Notes under the pieces: model-generated
Told to the model about the DNA's origin: nothing
Database searches by the model: none
The model's input: only the letters and a program-made list of their open reading frames with translations
NCBI GenBank assembly: GCA_000771265.1
Contig: JDUB01000009.1
Location: forward strand, 1-38,541
Direction of reading: 5' to 3'
DNA from: Bifidobacterium thermophilum DSM 20210
GTDB taxonomy: Bacteria > Actinomycetota > Actinomycetes > Actinomycetales > Bifidobacteriaceae
DNA length: 38,541 nt
Shown here: positions 25,605 through 34,460 of the stretch, one piece after another
How the letters are laid out: each line of letters begins with the position of its first letter
Position numbering within the stretch: position 1 is the first letter of the stretch
Position numbers and translations under genes: made by a program

Positions 25605-27950
25605 ATGAGACGCATCATCGATCTTTGCAAGCGAGTACCGCTTCTTCCAATCACCATCATCAGTGCGCTGCCGATTGCGTTGCTGTGGGGGTTCCGGCCG
25701 TGGGGCCATTCCCTCGGTTCCCTTGACCCGTCACTGGGCCAGTACATCATCATCGCGTTGGTCGCGTATACCGTCGTAGACACGATTATCGGCATGGTGG
25801 ATGATTTGCGCCACGGCCACGTCGGTGTCGATATTCTCGCGGTGATTGCGATTCTGTCCACGGTCGCCGTGGGCGAGTACTGGGCGGCGTGGACTGTCGT
25901 GCTTATGGTTTGGAGCGGCGAGGCGATTGAGGAATACGCGCAGTCCAAGGCGGAAAGCAACCTGACCGCGCTGATCAAGGCTGCCCCGCAGACCGCGCAT
26001 GTCGCCGCGCTGCCGGGTGTTGGTTCGGCGGCAGGCAGGGCGCAGCATAGCGAGAACGGCTTCCATAAGACCGCAGACGCGACAAGTGCCGACCGCGCCG
26101 ATGACTCCCATACTTCAACGGCTCCGGCGACCGATGACAGCAATGTGCACTTCCGCACGATTCCCGTCGAGGAAGTCAAACTGGATGACGTGCTGACCGT
26201 GCTTCCCGGCGAGACCGTCCCTGTTGACGGCGTGCTGATGAGCGGCCAGGCAACCCTTGATTTGAGCAATATCAACGGTGAGCCGGTGCCGCGTGAGGTA
26301 TTCGCCGGCGCCCGCGTCATGTCGGGGGCGGTCAACGGTTCGACCGCGTTCACCATGCGCGCCACCCAGTTGTCGCACGACTCCCAGTACCAGCGCATTC
26401 TCGAACTTGTTGCGTCAGCGCAGAATTCGCGTGCGACCGTCGTGAAAACCGCAGATATCCTTGCTGTGCCGTTCACAGTGATTTCACTGATCATCGCATG
26501 CGTGGCGTGGGGTGTGTCCGGCGTGCCGACGCGGTTCGCGCAGGTGCTTGTGCTTGCTACGCCGTGCCCGCTGCTCATCGCCGCCCCGGTTGCGTATATG
26601 GCAGGCACTGGTCGCTTGGCGAAGGCTGGGATTTTGATTAAAGCCCAGGATATTTTGGAGAATCTTGGCCGCGTTTCACATATCTTCTTTGACAAGACTG
26701 GCACGCTGACAGTCAAGCAGCCGCAGGTCGTGCGCGTTGATTTGCTGCCGGATGCCGGCGCCGGAATCCCGATGCGCGTCACCGAAGCCGGAACGGCCGC
26801 CATGGTGGGCAGCCCGGCGGGAGACGCCGCTGGTGCTACCGCGAATGCCGGTGCTGCCGGGGTCGCTGGAGGCTCGGGAGCCGATGCTGCTGGGACGGGA
26901 GCAGGCTCCGCCCACGCCCGCCTCGACAAGGATCATATTCTCATGCTCGCCGGGGTTGTGGAAACCTACTCCGTGCACATCCTCGCGAAAGGTATTGTGA
27001 AGGCGGGGGCGGCGGCAATCGACCGTTTGCATGACCGCTTCGACAAGGGCAACCGCAACTGTGCGCAACCCGCGACCGATCCGGGGCATCGTCGCGGTGA
27101 TTACCCGGTTGTCAAGGACATCCATGAGGATGCCGGCAAGGGTATTACCGGCACTGTCAATGGACTGGATGTCAGCGTCGGACGTTTCGCATATGTCACG
27201 CAAGGTCAAGTGGACGCCGGCTTGCAACCTCAGTCGGCTACACCGCTTGATTTCTTCCCGGACAGCCGGTTCGGCGGTCTCGCCCCTGATGAGATGGCCA
27301 CGTATGTGGCGGTGAACGGCAAGCTTGCTGCCCGTATCGTGATGAAGGATATTCCGCGGCCGAATGCGAAGGAATCATTGCAACGTCTGCGCGATTTGGG
27401 TGTCAAACATCTGACGATGGTGACCGGCGACAAGGAGCCCAGCGCCCGTATCATCGCCGACGAGGTCGGCATCACCGACGTGCATTCCGAGCTGCTGCCG
27501 GAAGACAAGGTGAACACGGTGCGTTCCGCCGCCCAGGACAAGGTCGCCGCGCAGCCGTGGTGGGATCGGATCATCCAGAAGCTGGTCGGCGAATCGACCA
27601 CGCGCCCGGTGTCGATGATGGTCGGCGATGGCGTGAACGATGCCCCGGTGCTTGCGGCCGCCGATATCGGCATGGCGATGACCGACGGTACGACGACCGC
27701 TGCCTCCGAATCCGCGCAAGTAGTCATCATGAACGATGACATCGCGTGCGTGCCGAAGGCGATCGCGATCGCGCGCCGGACCAAGCGCGTCATGCTGCAG
27801 GCGGTAATCGCCGGCCTGTCGCTGGCGATTATCGGCATGGTGTGTGCTGCGTTCAACCTGATTCCCGCGGTTGTCGGCGCGTTCCTGCAGGAGGCGATTG
27901 ATGTGGTGTCGATCCTGTGGGCGCTGACCGCGCTGCTCGACCGCGAGTAG
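25605..27950 (+). CDS. P1B-type heavy-metal-translocating ATPase
   Basis: This 781-residue membrane pump lacks an N-terminal metal-binding domain. Several membrane helices flank an actuator domain (VLPGETVPVDGVLMSGQATLDLSNINGEP). The ion-site helix has ATPCPLLIAAPVA (T319-P320-C321-P322). The phosphorylation motif is FFDKTGTLT with Asp363, and the hinge is GDGVNDAPVLAAADIG (674 onward). The TPCPL form sets it apart from the CPC copper pumps. Two Gly/Ala-rich or acidic insertions lie in the actuator loop (about 140-185) and after the DKTGT region (about 385-435). The usual SEHP dipeptide is replaced by TYSVHILA. AAGGAG precedes ATG 25605. The metal cannot be told from sequence; Zn, Mn or Co export is plausible. 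Confidence 0.9.
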   Translation: MRRIIDLCKRVPLLPITIISALPIALLWGFRPWGHSLGSLDPSLGQYIIIALVAYTVVDTIIGMVDDLRHGHVGVDILAVIAILSTVAVGEYWAAWTVVLMVWSGEAIEEYAQSKAESNLTALIKAAPQTAHVAALPGVGSAAGRAQHSENGFHKTADATSADRADDSHTSTAPATDDSNVHFRTIPVEEVKLDDVLTVLPGETVPVDGVLMSGQATLDLSNINGEPVPREVFAGARVMSGAVNGSTAFTMRATQLSHDSQYQRILELVASAQNSRATVVKTADILAVPFTVISLIIACVAWGVSGVPTRFAQVLVLATPCPLLIAAPVAYMAGTGRLAKAGILIKAQDILENLGRVSHIFFDKTGTLTVKQPQVVRVDLLPDAGAGIPMRVTEAGTAAMVGSPAGDAAGATANAGAAGVAGGSGADAAGTGAGSAHARLDKDHILMLAGVVETYSVHILAKGIVKAGAAAIDRLHDRFDKGNRNCAQPATDPGHRRGDYPVVKDIHEDAGKGITGTVNGLDVSVGRFAYVTQGQVDAGLQPQSATPLDFFPDSRFGGLAPDEMATYVAVNGKLAARIVMKDIPRPNAKESLQRLRDLGVKHLTMVTGDKEPSARIIADEVGITDVHSELLPEDKVNTVRSAAQDKVAAQPWWDRIIQKLVGESTTRPVSMMVGDGVNDAPVLAAADIGMAMTDGTTTAASESAQVVIMNDDIACVPKAIAIARRTKRVMLQAVIAGLSLAIIGMVCAAFNLIPAVVGAFLQEAIDVVSILWALTALLDRE

Positions 27951-28090
27951 GGGGTCGGGCTTCGGGCGCCCCGCCGGGGTCGGGCTTCGCGCGGCTGAGC
28001 CCGGGGTTTGTGACCTTCTTGCTGGGTTTGAGGCTGGACTGGGCCGGGCTGGAGGCCGGTGGCCGGCCCGTCCGTCTAGGCCTGCTGTCT

Positions 28091-28136
28091 GAATCTGCCC
28101 GCTGTGCAACTGGATGATCGCACAGCGGGCAGATTC
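28091..28136 (+). terminator. Terminator hairpin after the P-type ATPase gene
   Basis: A perfect 17-bp stem, GAATCTGCCCGCTGTGC (28091-28107) and its complement (28120-28136), has a 12-nt loop. It lies 140 bp after the stop. No T-run follows. Confidence 0.6.
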
Positions 28137-28446
28137 GCAGCGTAATCCCGCTTGGGCTGTCGCTACCAGCCCATGGTGTAACCGGCTTGGTCGCATGGCG
28201 GGCGGGTTGCCAGGGAATTCTCTTGCTTTGGCTTGGTATCGGCCCGCGGTGTGATTTCCCGGTCGCACAACAGCCAGATATACCATGAAATTTGGTTGTG
28301 GCGGCTGATACTTTGACGTGGTGCGACTACCCAGTCACACCACGGGCAGGTATTCTCGTGGTTTCTGTTGTTCCGCCGGCTTTCAGCATTTTCAGCGTAA
28401 TGCGCTGGTCGTTGATGTGCTCGGCGTGAATGCGTTGTGCCGCACC
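28137..28446. other. Intergenic region with an 11-bp hairpin
   Basis: No gene is seen between the ATPase terminator and the Panacea-domain gene. CGTGGTGCGAC-taccca-GTCACACCACG (28317-28344) is a near-perfect palindrome with a 6-nt spacer and one mismatch; it could be the terminator of the minus-strand gene or an operator. Confidence 0.4.
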
Positions 28447-28902
28447 CTATCGGACGACAGGGTTTGCTGTATAGAATCGCGCGATGGAATCCTTGCCGAT
28501 TGTCCGATTGCAGGGGTCGGCCGGCGAAAGCCCGGCACGTGCGTCCCGCCAAGGTGCTTCAGCGTGTGTGCGTTCGCTAAGCTGGTTTCCGGTCTTTGAT
28601 GCGAGCTGCCCACACACCACGTCGATGATTGTTTTCTCCTCGTCCGTCAGGCGCGGTGTGCCATCAGGAAGGAACTGGTCAAGCTCGCCAGCGTGGATGA
28701 GGAACATATGACGGTGGAGATTGAACAGCGCTGGCGACACCGGCCCATTGCGCCATGCTTGGAAGTCTTCGTCAAAAAGCGGAACACAGCGTTTCGACAA
28801 TGATTGGGCTTGGGAGTAGAAGCACAGTTTCTCGAGCTTCATGGTGCTCATTGTGCCGTTGTTCTGGAGTATGTATGCTGCGACGTCGGTTATCGTTGTC
28901 AT
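28447..28902 (-). CDS. Panacea-domain (DUF4065, SocA/GepA-like) protein, candidate antitoxin
   Basis: This 151-residue cytosolic protein has the DUF4065 pattern: a helical start MTTITDVAAYILQNNG, MKLEKLCFYSQAQSLSK, then LFDEDFQAWRNGPVSPALFNLHRH. Members of this domain family neutralise several toxin types, among them toxic small alarmone synthetases, and SocA acts as a proteolysis adaptor. GAGGGGAGG precedes ATG 28902. It is divergent, with 167 bp between starts, from an alarmone-synthetase-like gene, which makes a toxin-antitoxin role likely. Published Panacea pairs are mostly co-directional, so the divergent layout is unusual. A phage-related regulatory role is the alternative. Confidence 0.8.
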   Translation of the reverse strand: MTTITDVAAYILQNNGTMSTMKLEKLCFYSQAQSLSKRCVPLFDEDFQAWRNGPVSPALFNLHRHMFLIHAGELDQFLPDGTPRLTDEEKTIIDVVCGQLASKTGNQLSERTHAEAPWRDARAGLSPADPCNRTIGKDSIARFYTANPVVR

Positions 28903-29069
28903 GCATCCTCCCCTCTTATGTTTTCTCTGTGTTGTTCTCTGCGTTGTTGTTCTGCGATGCGTTTCTGCGATGCGCTACGTACGTTACGATTGCCATTATC
29001 CGGAATCTTTGGGACATCCATCATAGCGTGCCGGGGTGGATAAAGCAATGTGTGGAATCGGAGGTGACG

Positions 29070-30134
29070 ATGAACGTCAGCCGCAGGAAGGCGACAGCCG
29101 CGGGACATGTTTTGCGCAACTGCCCGCCGGGATCGCAAGAATACCAAGACGCGATAGCGGTTATGCTCCAGTGGAGAGAGCAGCACATTGCTCCGACCCA
29201 AGAGAGTTTCCGGCGGCTTCTCGAGATTTCCAAGGAAATTCCGGGGAGCGTGGCAACGTACCGTTTGAAACGCCAGTCGTCGATTCTTGCCAAGCTGACT
29301 CGCCGCAGCAACGACTTTGAGCTCGGCGCGATCGACGATATAGGAGGCTGCCGGCTTATCGTCGATGACATGCGGCAAGTTGGAGAAGCCTGCCGACGGA
29401 TGCGTGACCTGTTTCCGGAAGCAAAGCCGCCCAAAAACTACATTGAATGCCCGGAATCCAGCGGATATCGAAGCTATCATGACGTTGTTCAAATGCGCGT
29501 CGGCGAAGGGAAGAGATCTCTTCTTTACCGTGTCGAGATACAGATTCGCACCAAGCTTCAGCACTACTGGTCGACGACCGTGGAAGCAGCAGGAGAAATA
29601 TACAATCTCGACCTCAAAACCCCGAAACCCGAGGAGGATTGTTCCGAAGAGAAGGAGAGGCGCATACGTGACTCCCTTCGTGTTGCGTCTGCCATTTTCG
29701 CCATGAAAGAGGGGACGCCGATGCCGATACAGTTCAAAGGCGCGGACAAGGCGCAGCTTGCCAAAGCAGTCCGCTCTTCATCTGACTTCGAGACGTTGCT
29801 GGACGATCTTGAAGCGTCGGATGACACGGTTTTCCCCGTATCATGGGCAGACGCCGTGCGTGCTGAAGGGGCCGGACTGTATCTCTTGGAGTTCTCCCGG
29901 ACTGAACAGATCCTCAACATGCGCGCGTTTCCCGCAGATGCCTCGGATGCGCTTGATACTGCCGTCCTTGCGTATCAGAACGCTGAGAATGCCGGCAACA
30001 ATGATGGGTCGGCTCCATTTGACAACGTGGTTCTTGTCTATGCGCGGAACCCTGACCAGCTGAAACTCGCCTACCCGAACTACTCATCCAATGTGCAAGC
30101 GTTTGTGATGCAGGTGAAGAATTTCATGCAATGA
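29070..30134 (+). CDS. Small alarmone synthetase-like protein (RelA/SpoT synthetase domain), candidate toxin
   Basis: This is a 354-residue protein. The nucleotidyl-pyrophosphate transferase domain spans about 60-200: SVATYRLKRQSSILAKLTRR (ATP-binding basic segment), AIDDIGGCRLIVDD with the Mg-binding aspartate at about 90, SGYRSYHDVVQ at 131-141, and the catalytic glutamate 156 in VEIQIRT followed by KLQHYW. No hydrolase, TGS or ACT domain is present. The C-terminal about 150 residues match no domain I know. Housekeeping small synthetases are about 200-260 residues, so the extra region may set the target. Toxic members make (p)ppApp or pyrophosphorylate tRNA; which applies here cannot be told. 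GGAGGTG precedes ATG 29070. Confidence 0.85.
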   Translation: MNVSRRKATAAGHVLRNCPPGSQEYQDAIAVMLQWREQHIAPTQESFRRLLEISKEIPGSVATYRLKRQSSILAKLTRRSNDFELGAIDDIGGCRLIVDDMRQVGEACRRMRDLFPEAKPPKNYIECPESSGYRSYHDVVQMRVGEGKRSLLYRVEIQIRTKLQHYWSTTVEAAGEIYNLDLKTPKPEEDCSEEKERRIRDSLRVASAIFAMKEGTPMPIQFKGADKAQLAKAVRSSSDFETLLDDLEASDDTVFPVSWADAVRAEGAGLYLLEFSRTEQILNMRAFPADASDALDTAVLAYQNAENAGNNDGSAPFDNVVLVYARNPDQLKLAYPNYSSNVQAFVMQVKNFMQ

Positions 30135-30369
30135 CGGATCGCTTTGCCGCAGGCGCTAATGCATGGTCACTGTGTGATTTCGCAGGGCATGGCATCAGAT
30201 CCTGCCCGGTTGGCCAGGGCGTGGCTGTCGTTTCTGATCTGGGCATACACGGCGGTGGGCTGGGGTTGGGTTCCCCTTTTCGCATCCTTTCGGCGTGTGG
30301 TGCGACTGGTTGGTTGCACGGCGCTCGTACATCTTCCGCAATTACTGAGGTTGCGTTAGGCTGGAACGC

Positions 30370-31830
30370 ATGGTTGACCAACATGATGACAAGAACGGAC
30401 TGCGGATTGCAGTGATTGGCGCCGGCCCGGCAGGCGTCTACTCGTCGGATATCTTCCTGCGCCAGCTGCGCAAGGAAGGCGAGAAGCTCGGCATGGGCAC
30501 GGACGCCCGCATCGACCTGTTCGAGAAGCTTCCGGTGCCTTTCGGCCTGGTGCGCTACGGTGTGGCCCCGGACCATCCGAGCATCAAATTCATTGCGGAC
30601 GCGCTGGAGAAAACCCTCGATAATCCTGACATCCACCTGTATTGCGATGTGGAGTTCGGCAAAGACGTGACGCTGGACGATCTGCTGCAGCGCTACGACG
30701 CTGTGCTCTTCGCGACCGGCGCAGTCAAGGACAAGCCGCTGAATCTGCCTGGCGCAGACCTGGACGGCGTGTATGGCGCTGCGAAATTCGTCGAATGGTA
30801 TGACGGCTACCCCACCGGCGCCCGCACGTGGCCGCTGGATGCGCAGCAGGTCGCCGTAATCGGCGGCGGCAACGTGGCCATGGATGTCGCCCGCGAGCTC
30901 ATGCGCAACGCCGACGACCTCAAGGCCCGCACCGATATCCCCGACAACGTGTACGAGGGTATCAAGGGCAACAAGGCGCGCGAACTGCACCTGTTCATCC
31001 GCCGTGGCGTCGCCCAAGCGAAATTCTCCGTGCAGGAACTGCGCGAAATGGAGAAACTGCCGGGAGTCCAGCTGATTATCAACGAGGACGATTTTGAGCT
31101 TGACGACGACACCATCGAGGAAGCCGGCAAGAACAAGCTGACCCGTCAGATGGTCGAAGAGCTGTTTGCAATCCGAGAAATGGCCGAAGACATGGAAGAT
31201 GACGGCGACGTCGATTTCGAAGGCAACCCCGCGGACCGCAAATACTACGTGCACTTCAATTCCGCTCCGACCGAAGTGCTCGGCGAGGACGGCAAAGTCA
31301 AGGCGATCCGCGTGGAACGTACTGAAACCGGAGCTGATGGCGTGATGCACCGCACCGGCGAATTCACCGACTACCCGGTGCAGGCGGTCTACCATGCCAT
31401 CGGGTACAAGCCTGCGACGGCGCCTGGAATCGCCTACGATGAGCGGCACGCGCATCTGGCGAACGCGGGCGGCGACGGCCGTATCACCACCGAGGCTGAA
31501 GGTGGCGAGGTGCGTGACCGCCTGTATGCGACCGGATGGGCGAAGCGCGGGCCAGTGGGCTTGATCGGCTCCACGAAGTCCGACGCCCTGATGATCGTCA
31601 CCAACATGCTCGAAGACCTGTCGAAGGCCGCCGAGGGTGGCCGCATCGCCCCGGATCGCGATCCCGAATCCATCGACCGCCTGCTTGCCGAACGCGGTGT
31701 CAAGCCGATTGATTTCGCCGGCTGGAAGCGGATTGACGCGTTCGAACGCTCCGAAGGTGCGAAGGAAGGCCGCGAACACAAGAAGGTCATCGAGCCTGAG
31801 CAGATGCGCGCGCTCGCTCACGCTGAGTGA
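30370..31830 (+). CDS. fprA: FprA-type ferredoxin/flavodoxin-NADP+ reductase
   Basis: This 486-residue FAD-dependent oxidoreductase belongs to the adrenodoxin reductase family and passes electrons between NADPH and ferredoxin or flavodoxin. The FAD site is IAVIGAGPAGVYSSDIF near the N-terminus, followed by DLFEKLPVPFGLVRYGVAPDHP, a family hallmark. The NADP site is VAVIGGGNVAMDVAREL. Near the C-terminus, YATGWAKRGPVGLIGSTKSDA closes the active site. Length is full. It is monocistronic. The upstream 235 bp (30135-30369) hold no gene. Confidence 0.93.
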   Translation: MVDQHDDKNGLRIAVIGAGPAGVYSSDIFLRQLRKEGEKLGMGTDARIDLFEKLPVPFGLVRYGVAPDHPSIKFIADALEKTLDNPDIHLYCDVEFGKDVTLDDLLQRYDAVLFATGAVKDKPLNLPGADLDGVYGAAKFVEWYDGYPTGARTWPLDAQQVAVIGGGNVAMDVARELMRNADDLKARTDIPDNVYEGIKGNKARELHLFIRRGVAQAKFSVQELREMEKLPGVQLIINEDDFELDDDTIEEAGKNKLTRQMVEELFAIREMAEDMEDDGDVDFEGNPADRKYYVHFNSAPTEVLGEDGKVKAIRVERTETGADGVMHRTGEFTDYPVQAVYHAIGYKPATAPGIAYDERHAHLANAGGDGRITTEAEGGEVRDRLYATGWAKRGPVGLIGSTKSDALMIVTNMLEDLSKAAEGGRIAPDRDPESIDRLLAERGVKPIDFAGWKRIDAFERSEGAKEGREHKKVIEPEQMRALAHAE

Positions 31831-31959
31831 CATTACCGAGTACGCAGATCGGGTATCGCGGGCTGAACAACGTTGCTGGTAACGCCGGCAGCCCCGGTAC
31901 GCTGCACGCTGAGCTGAAGGCGTAGCATCGCGCGGCCCAATCAGCGAAGCCAAGAAACG

Positions 31960-31996
31960 GCGGTGCCGCAACGTTTTTCGAATGTTGCGACACCGC
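31960..31996 (+). terminator. Terminator-like hairpin between fprA and htpX
   Basis: GCGGTGCCGCAAC (31960-31972) and GTTGCGACACCGC (31984-31996) pair at 12 of 13 positions; the loop contains TTTTT. It is 130 bp after the fprA stop and 85 bp before htpX. Confidence 0.55.
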
Positions 31997-32080
31997 TGCC
32001 GCGCTATCCGGAGGCATGACGTGCCGTCCATCAAGCGCGTATTCAGAAAAAACTCAGCGACGGCTTTTAGTGTGAACACC

Positions 32081-33055
32081 ATGAACGGCAACATGAAGGT
32101 GCATGGTCACTGCAACGGCTTGAAAACAGTCTTTCTGTTTGGGCTGATGTGGGCAATCATCATGCTGATTTGGTGGCTGACCGGTGCGAGTCAGGACACG
32201 CTGGGGGTGTATCTCGTCATCGGTGTGGCCAGCACATTCATCTCATACTGGTTTTCGGATCGCATCTCCATCGCATCGATGGGCGCGCGTCATGTCTCCG
32301 AGCAGGAAGCACCTGAACTGTACCGGATCGTGCGTGAACTGTCCGCCCGCGCCGGCAAGCCCATGCCGCGCATCTACATCGCGCCGACCATGAGCCCCAA
32401 CGCCTTCGCGACCGGCCGTAACGAGCATCACGCCGCCGTCTGCTGCACGCAAGGCATCCTGCAGATCCTCAACGAGCGCGAACTGCGCGGTGTGCTCGGC
32501 CATGAGCTCATGCATGTGTACAACCACGACATCCTCACCTCGGCTATCGCATCCGCCATGGCGACGGTCATCACGTATCTCGGCTATGCGCTCATGTATT
32601 TTGGCGGCGGCCGTGACGATGACCGCGATTCCGGGCCGCTGGGCTTCCTAGGGGTCATATTGAGTGCGATTCTCGCGCCAATCGGGGCGTCGCTGATCCA
32701 GCTTGCGATTTCTCGGACACGTGAGTACGACGCCGACGAGGACGGCAGCAAGCTGACCGGAGACCCTGAGGCGCTCGCATCCGCGCTGTACAAGATTTCG
32801 TACGGCGTCAAGGAACATCCCATGGCCGCGACCGCTGGAAATCAAAGCACCGCAGCCATGATGATCGAAAGCCCGTTCAGCGAGGAGGGCTTCCAGAAGC
32901 TCTTCTCCACCCATCCGCCGACCGCCGACCGCATCAACCGGCTGATGCAGATGGCCCGCGAAATGCATGGCGCCGCCGTCACCATGCCGGGTGAGACCCC
33001 GCGGGTGCCCTACCAGCAGACCGCCCAGCCCGCTTACTCCCAGTACGGCCGCTGA
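32081..33055 (+). CDS. htpX: Membrane zinc metalloprotease HtpX
   Basis: This 324-residue M48-family protease takes part in quality control of membrane proteins. Two N-terminal helices (VFLFGLMWAIIMLIWWL and YLVIGVASTFISYWF) are followed by the zinc motif HELMH at 141-145, two more hydrophobic segments, and the third zinc ligand in SRTREYDADEDG. FSTHPPTADRINRL near the end is the conserved C-terminal HPP motif. The ATG at 32081 gives the usual N-terminus MNGNMKVHGHCNG; an in-frame GTG at 32072 and ATG at 32093 are alternatives, and none has a strong ribosome site. Confidence 0.92.
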   Translation: MNGNMKVHGHCNGLKTVFLFGLMWAIIMLIWWLTGASQDTLGVYLVIGVASTFISYWFSDRISIASMGARHVSEQEAPELYRIVRELSARAGKPMPRIYIAPTMSPNAFATGRNEHHAAVCCTQGILQILNERELRGVLGHELMHVYNHDILTSAIASAMATVITYLGYALMYFGGGRDDDRDSGPLGFLGVILSAILAPIGASLIQLAISRTREYDADEDGSKLTGDPEALASALYKISYGVKEHPMAATAGNQSTAAMMIESPFSEEGFQKLFSTHPPTADRINRLMQMAREMHGAAVTMPGETPRVPYQQTAQPAYSQYGR

Positions 33056-33080
33056 CTATCGACGGTAAGGTGGGTGCCGG

Positions 33081-33168
33081 GCGTCGTCAGAACCTTCTGC
33101 CGACGGTGAGTGGGTTGTGAGCGTCGGCAGAAGCTTGTACCGACGCTGATAATTGGGCGGTTGTGACG
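33081..33168. repeat. Two tandem hairpin units after htpX
   Basis: GCGTCG opens both units, at 33081 and 33121 (40 bp apart), and TGGG-TTGTGA-like sequence closes both. Unit 2 folds as CGTCGG/CCGACG. In addition CTTCTGCCGACG (33094-33105) pairs perfectly with CGTCGGCAGAAG (33122-33133), so the two units can form one large 12-bp stem or two small ones. It probably ends the htpX transcript. No gene is seen in 33056-33304. Confidence 0.5.
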
Positions 33169-33304
33169 GCTTGGTGCCGGCGAGTCGATTATTGCGTTCC
33201 GGCGATTTCTTCGATGGTAGGCTGGATGGCTCGTGTTCGTGCCGCGGCCATCTTGACCGGCAGACGCACGCGATGACAGCGAATGTGGATGAAAGGATTC
33301 GGCC

Positions 33305-34177
33305 GTGGCACAAACTTGGCGACAGGAAGTTCAAGAATCCCAAGACATCCAAGGACTTCCCAGCGACGTTGCGATTAGCGACGTCGCAATTGATGACGCC
33401 GCCATCGGTGTCGCAACCGGGCAGACCGCAGTACAGTCCGCCACGCATGCGATTTCGCGGCATCGCACGTCAATCGGCATCGTATCGCTCACGCTTGCGG
33501 TCGTCGCGCTCGCTGTCGTCGAAGGCTTGATTTTGCGGTCCAATACGGCGGATCACGTTGCCGAAATGCGGCTGATTCTTGCCGCAGGCGCACGTTGGGC
33601 GGCTTTTGTGCCGGCTGCGCGCGCTATCGCCGTATGCTTTTCCGCAATGGTTGCGGTACCGGTGATTGCCATACTGCTTGGCGTGATTTTGGCGGTCACG
33701 CGCAGCGTCGGCCAGATGCTGCGGGGATTGGCGATGGCTGCGCTGCCGATGGCGGTGATCGGCTTGATCAAAACAATCGTCGATAGGCCGCGGCCGAGTA
33801 CCGCGCGCGGCGTGCTCATGCCCGATCCGAGCTTCCCCAGCGGCCATACTGCGTGTTCGGTGGTGGTCGTATCACTCGCATTGTTCATGTTGCAGGTCAT
33901 TGACGCACGAATCAAGGGGTCCCGCAGGCTGGCTGGATTGTCGGCAGGTGATTCGCACACCCCGGCTATCGCCGCCGACAGCGCGATACCGCAATCGCAG
34001 GTCGTTTGGCGTGGGGTACGTGCGGTGCTGACGGTTGTCCTGATTATCGTACCGTTCGTGGTTGCGTTCTCCCGCGTGGTGTATGGCGTGCATTATCCGA
34101 CCGATGTAGGCACGTCACTCGTGTTGACGCCAGTTCTCACGTGGTGCGTGTACCGGTTGTGTGAACCTATGCGGTGA
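33305..34177 (+). CDS. PAP2-family membrane phosphatase
   Basis: This 290-residue protein has about six membrane helices. All three phosphatase motifs are intact: KTIVDRPRP (K-x6-RP type), FPSGHT, and SRVVYGVHYPTD (S-R-x5-H-x3-D). Such enzymes dephosphorylate phosphatidic acid, phosphatidylglycerol phosphate or undecaprenyl pyrophosphate; which one cannot be told. The first about 45 residues are a polar Asp/Gln-rich cytosolic tail. The GTG start at 33305 lies 10 nt after AAAGGA. It is alone on its strand, followed by the parS cluster. Confidence 0.88.
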   Translation: MAQTWRQEVQESQDIQGLPSDVAISDVAIDDAAIGVATGQTAVQSATHAISRHRTSIGIVSLTLAVVALAVVEGLILRSNTADHVAEMRLILAAGARWAAFVPAARAIAVCFSAMVAVPVIAILLGVILAVTRSVGQMLRGLAMAALPMAVIGLIKTIVDRPRPSTARGVLMPDPSFPSGHTACSVVVVSLALFMLQVIDARIKGSRRLAGLSAGDSHTPAIAADSAIPQSQVVWRGVRAVLTVVLIIVPFVVAFSRVVYGVHYPTDVGTSLVLTPVLTWCVYRLCEPMR

Positions 34178-34201
34178 ATGGCGCAAGGATCCCGGCCGGA
34201 G

Positions 34202-34217
34202 CGTTTCACGTGAAACA
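34202..34217. promoter_or_regulatory. parS: parS site 1
   Basis: CGTTTCACGTGAAACA matches the ParB-binding consensus TGTTTCACGTGAAACA at 15 of 16 positions. It lies just after the PAP2 gene. Confidence 0.85.
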
Positions 34218-34273
34218 CCATGCAGGATGGCGCGGTTCCGCGTGATGGGTGGCGTAGTCATGCCGGTTAAGAA

Positions 34274-34289
34274 TGTTCCACGTGAAACA
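34274..34289. promoter_or_regulatory. parS: parS site 2
   Basis: TGTTCCACGTGAAACA matches the parS consensus at 15 of 16 positions. It starts 72 bp after site 1. Confidence 0.85.
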
Positions 34290-34341
34290 GCGGTGGGGCG
34301 GCTACTTGCCCCGATCGAGCGCAGGTTGTCCAGCCGGATGG

Positions 34342-34357
34342 TGTTTCACGTGAAACG
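34342..34357. promoter_or_regulatory. parS: parS site 3
   Basis: TGTTTCACGTGAAACG matches the parS consensus at 15 of 16 positions. It starts 68 bp after site 2. The rest of 34178-34460 holds no gene. Confidence 0.85.
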
Positions 34358-34460
34358 TGATGACATGGTCCCGTGCGACGATCGACGTGGCCGCCCGCAT
34401 CTGCGGCTGTCGGTATGATGGCAGACGCCAATCAGCACAAGGCTTTAGACAGGAGACCTC

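Noticed and set aside
25253..26929. 558-codon minus-strand frame opposite the P-type ATPase
   Set aside because: Ser/Ala/Thr-rich complement shadow of a clear ATPase.
28163..28552. 129-codon minus-strand frame with a CPWC motif
   Set aside because: It overlaps the Panacea-domain gene in another frame and has no ribosome site or homology that I recognise.
30124..32094. 656-codon minus-strand frame opposite fprA
   Set aside because: Shadow of the reductase gene caused by high GC third positions; no motif and no start with a ribosome site.
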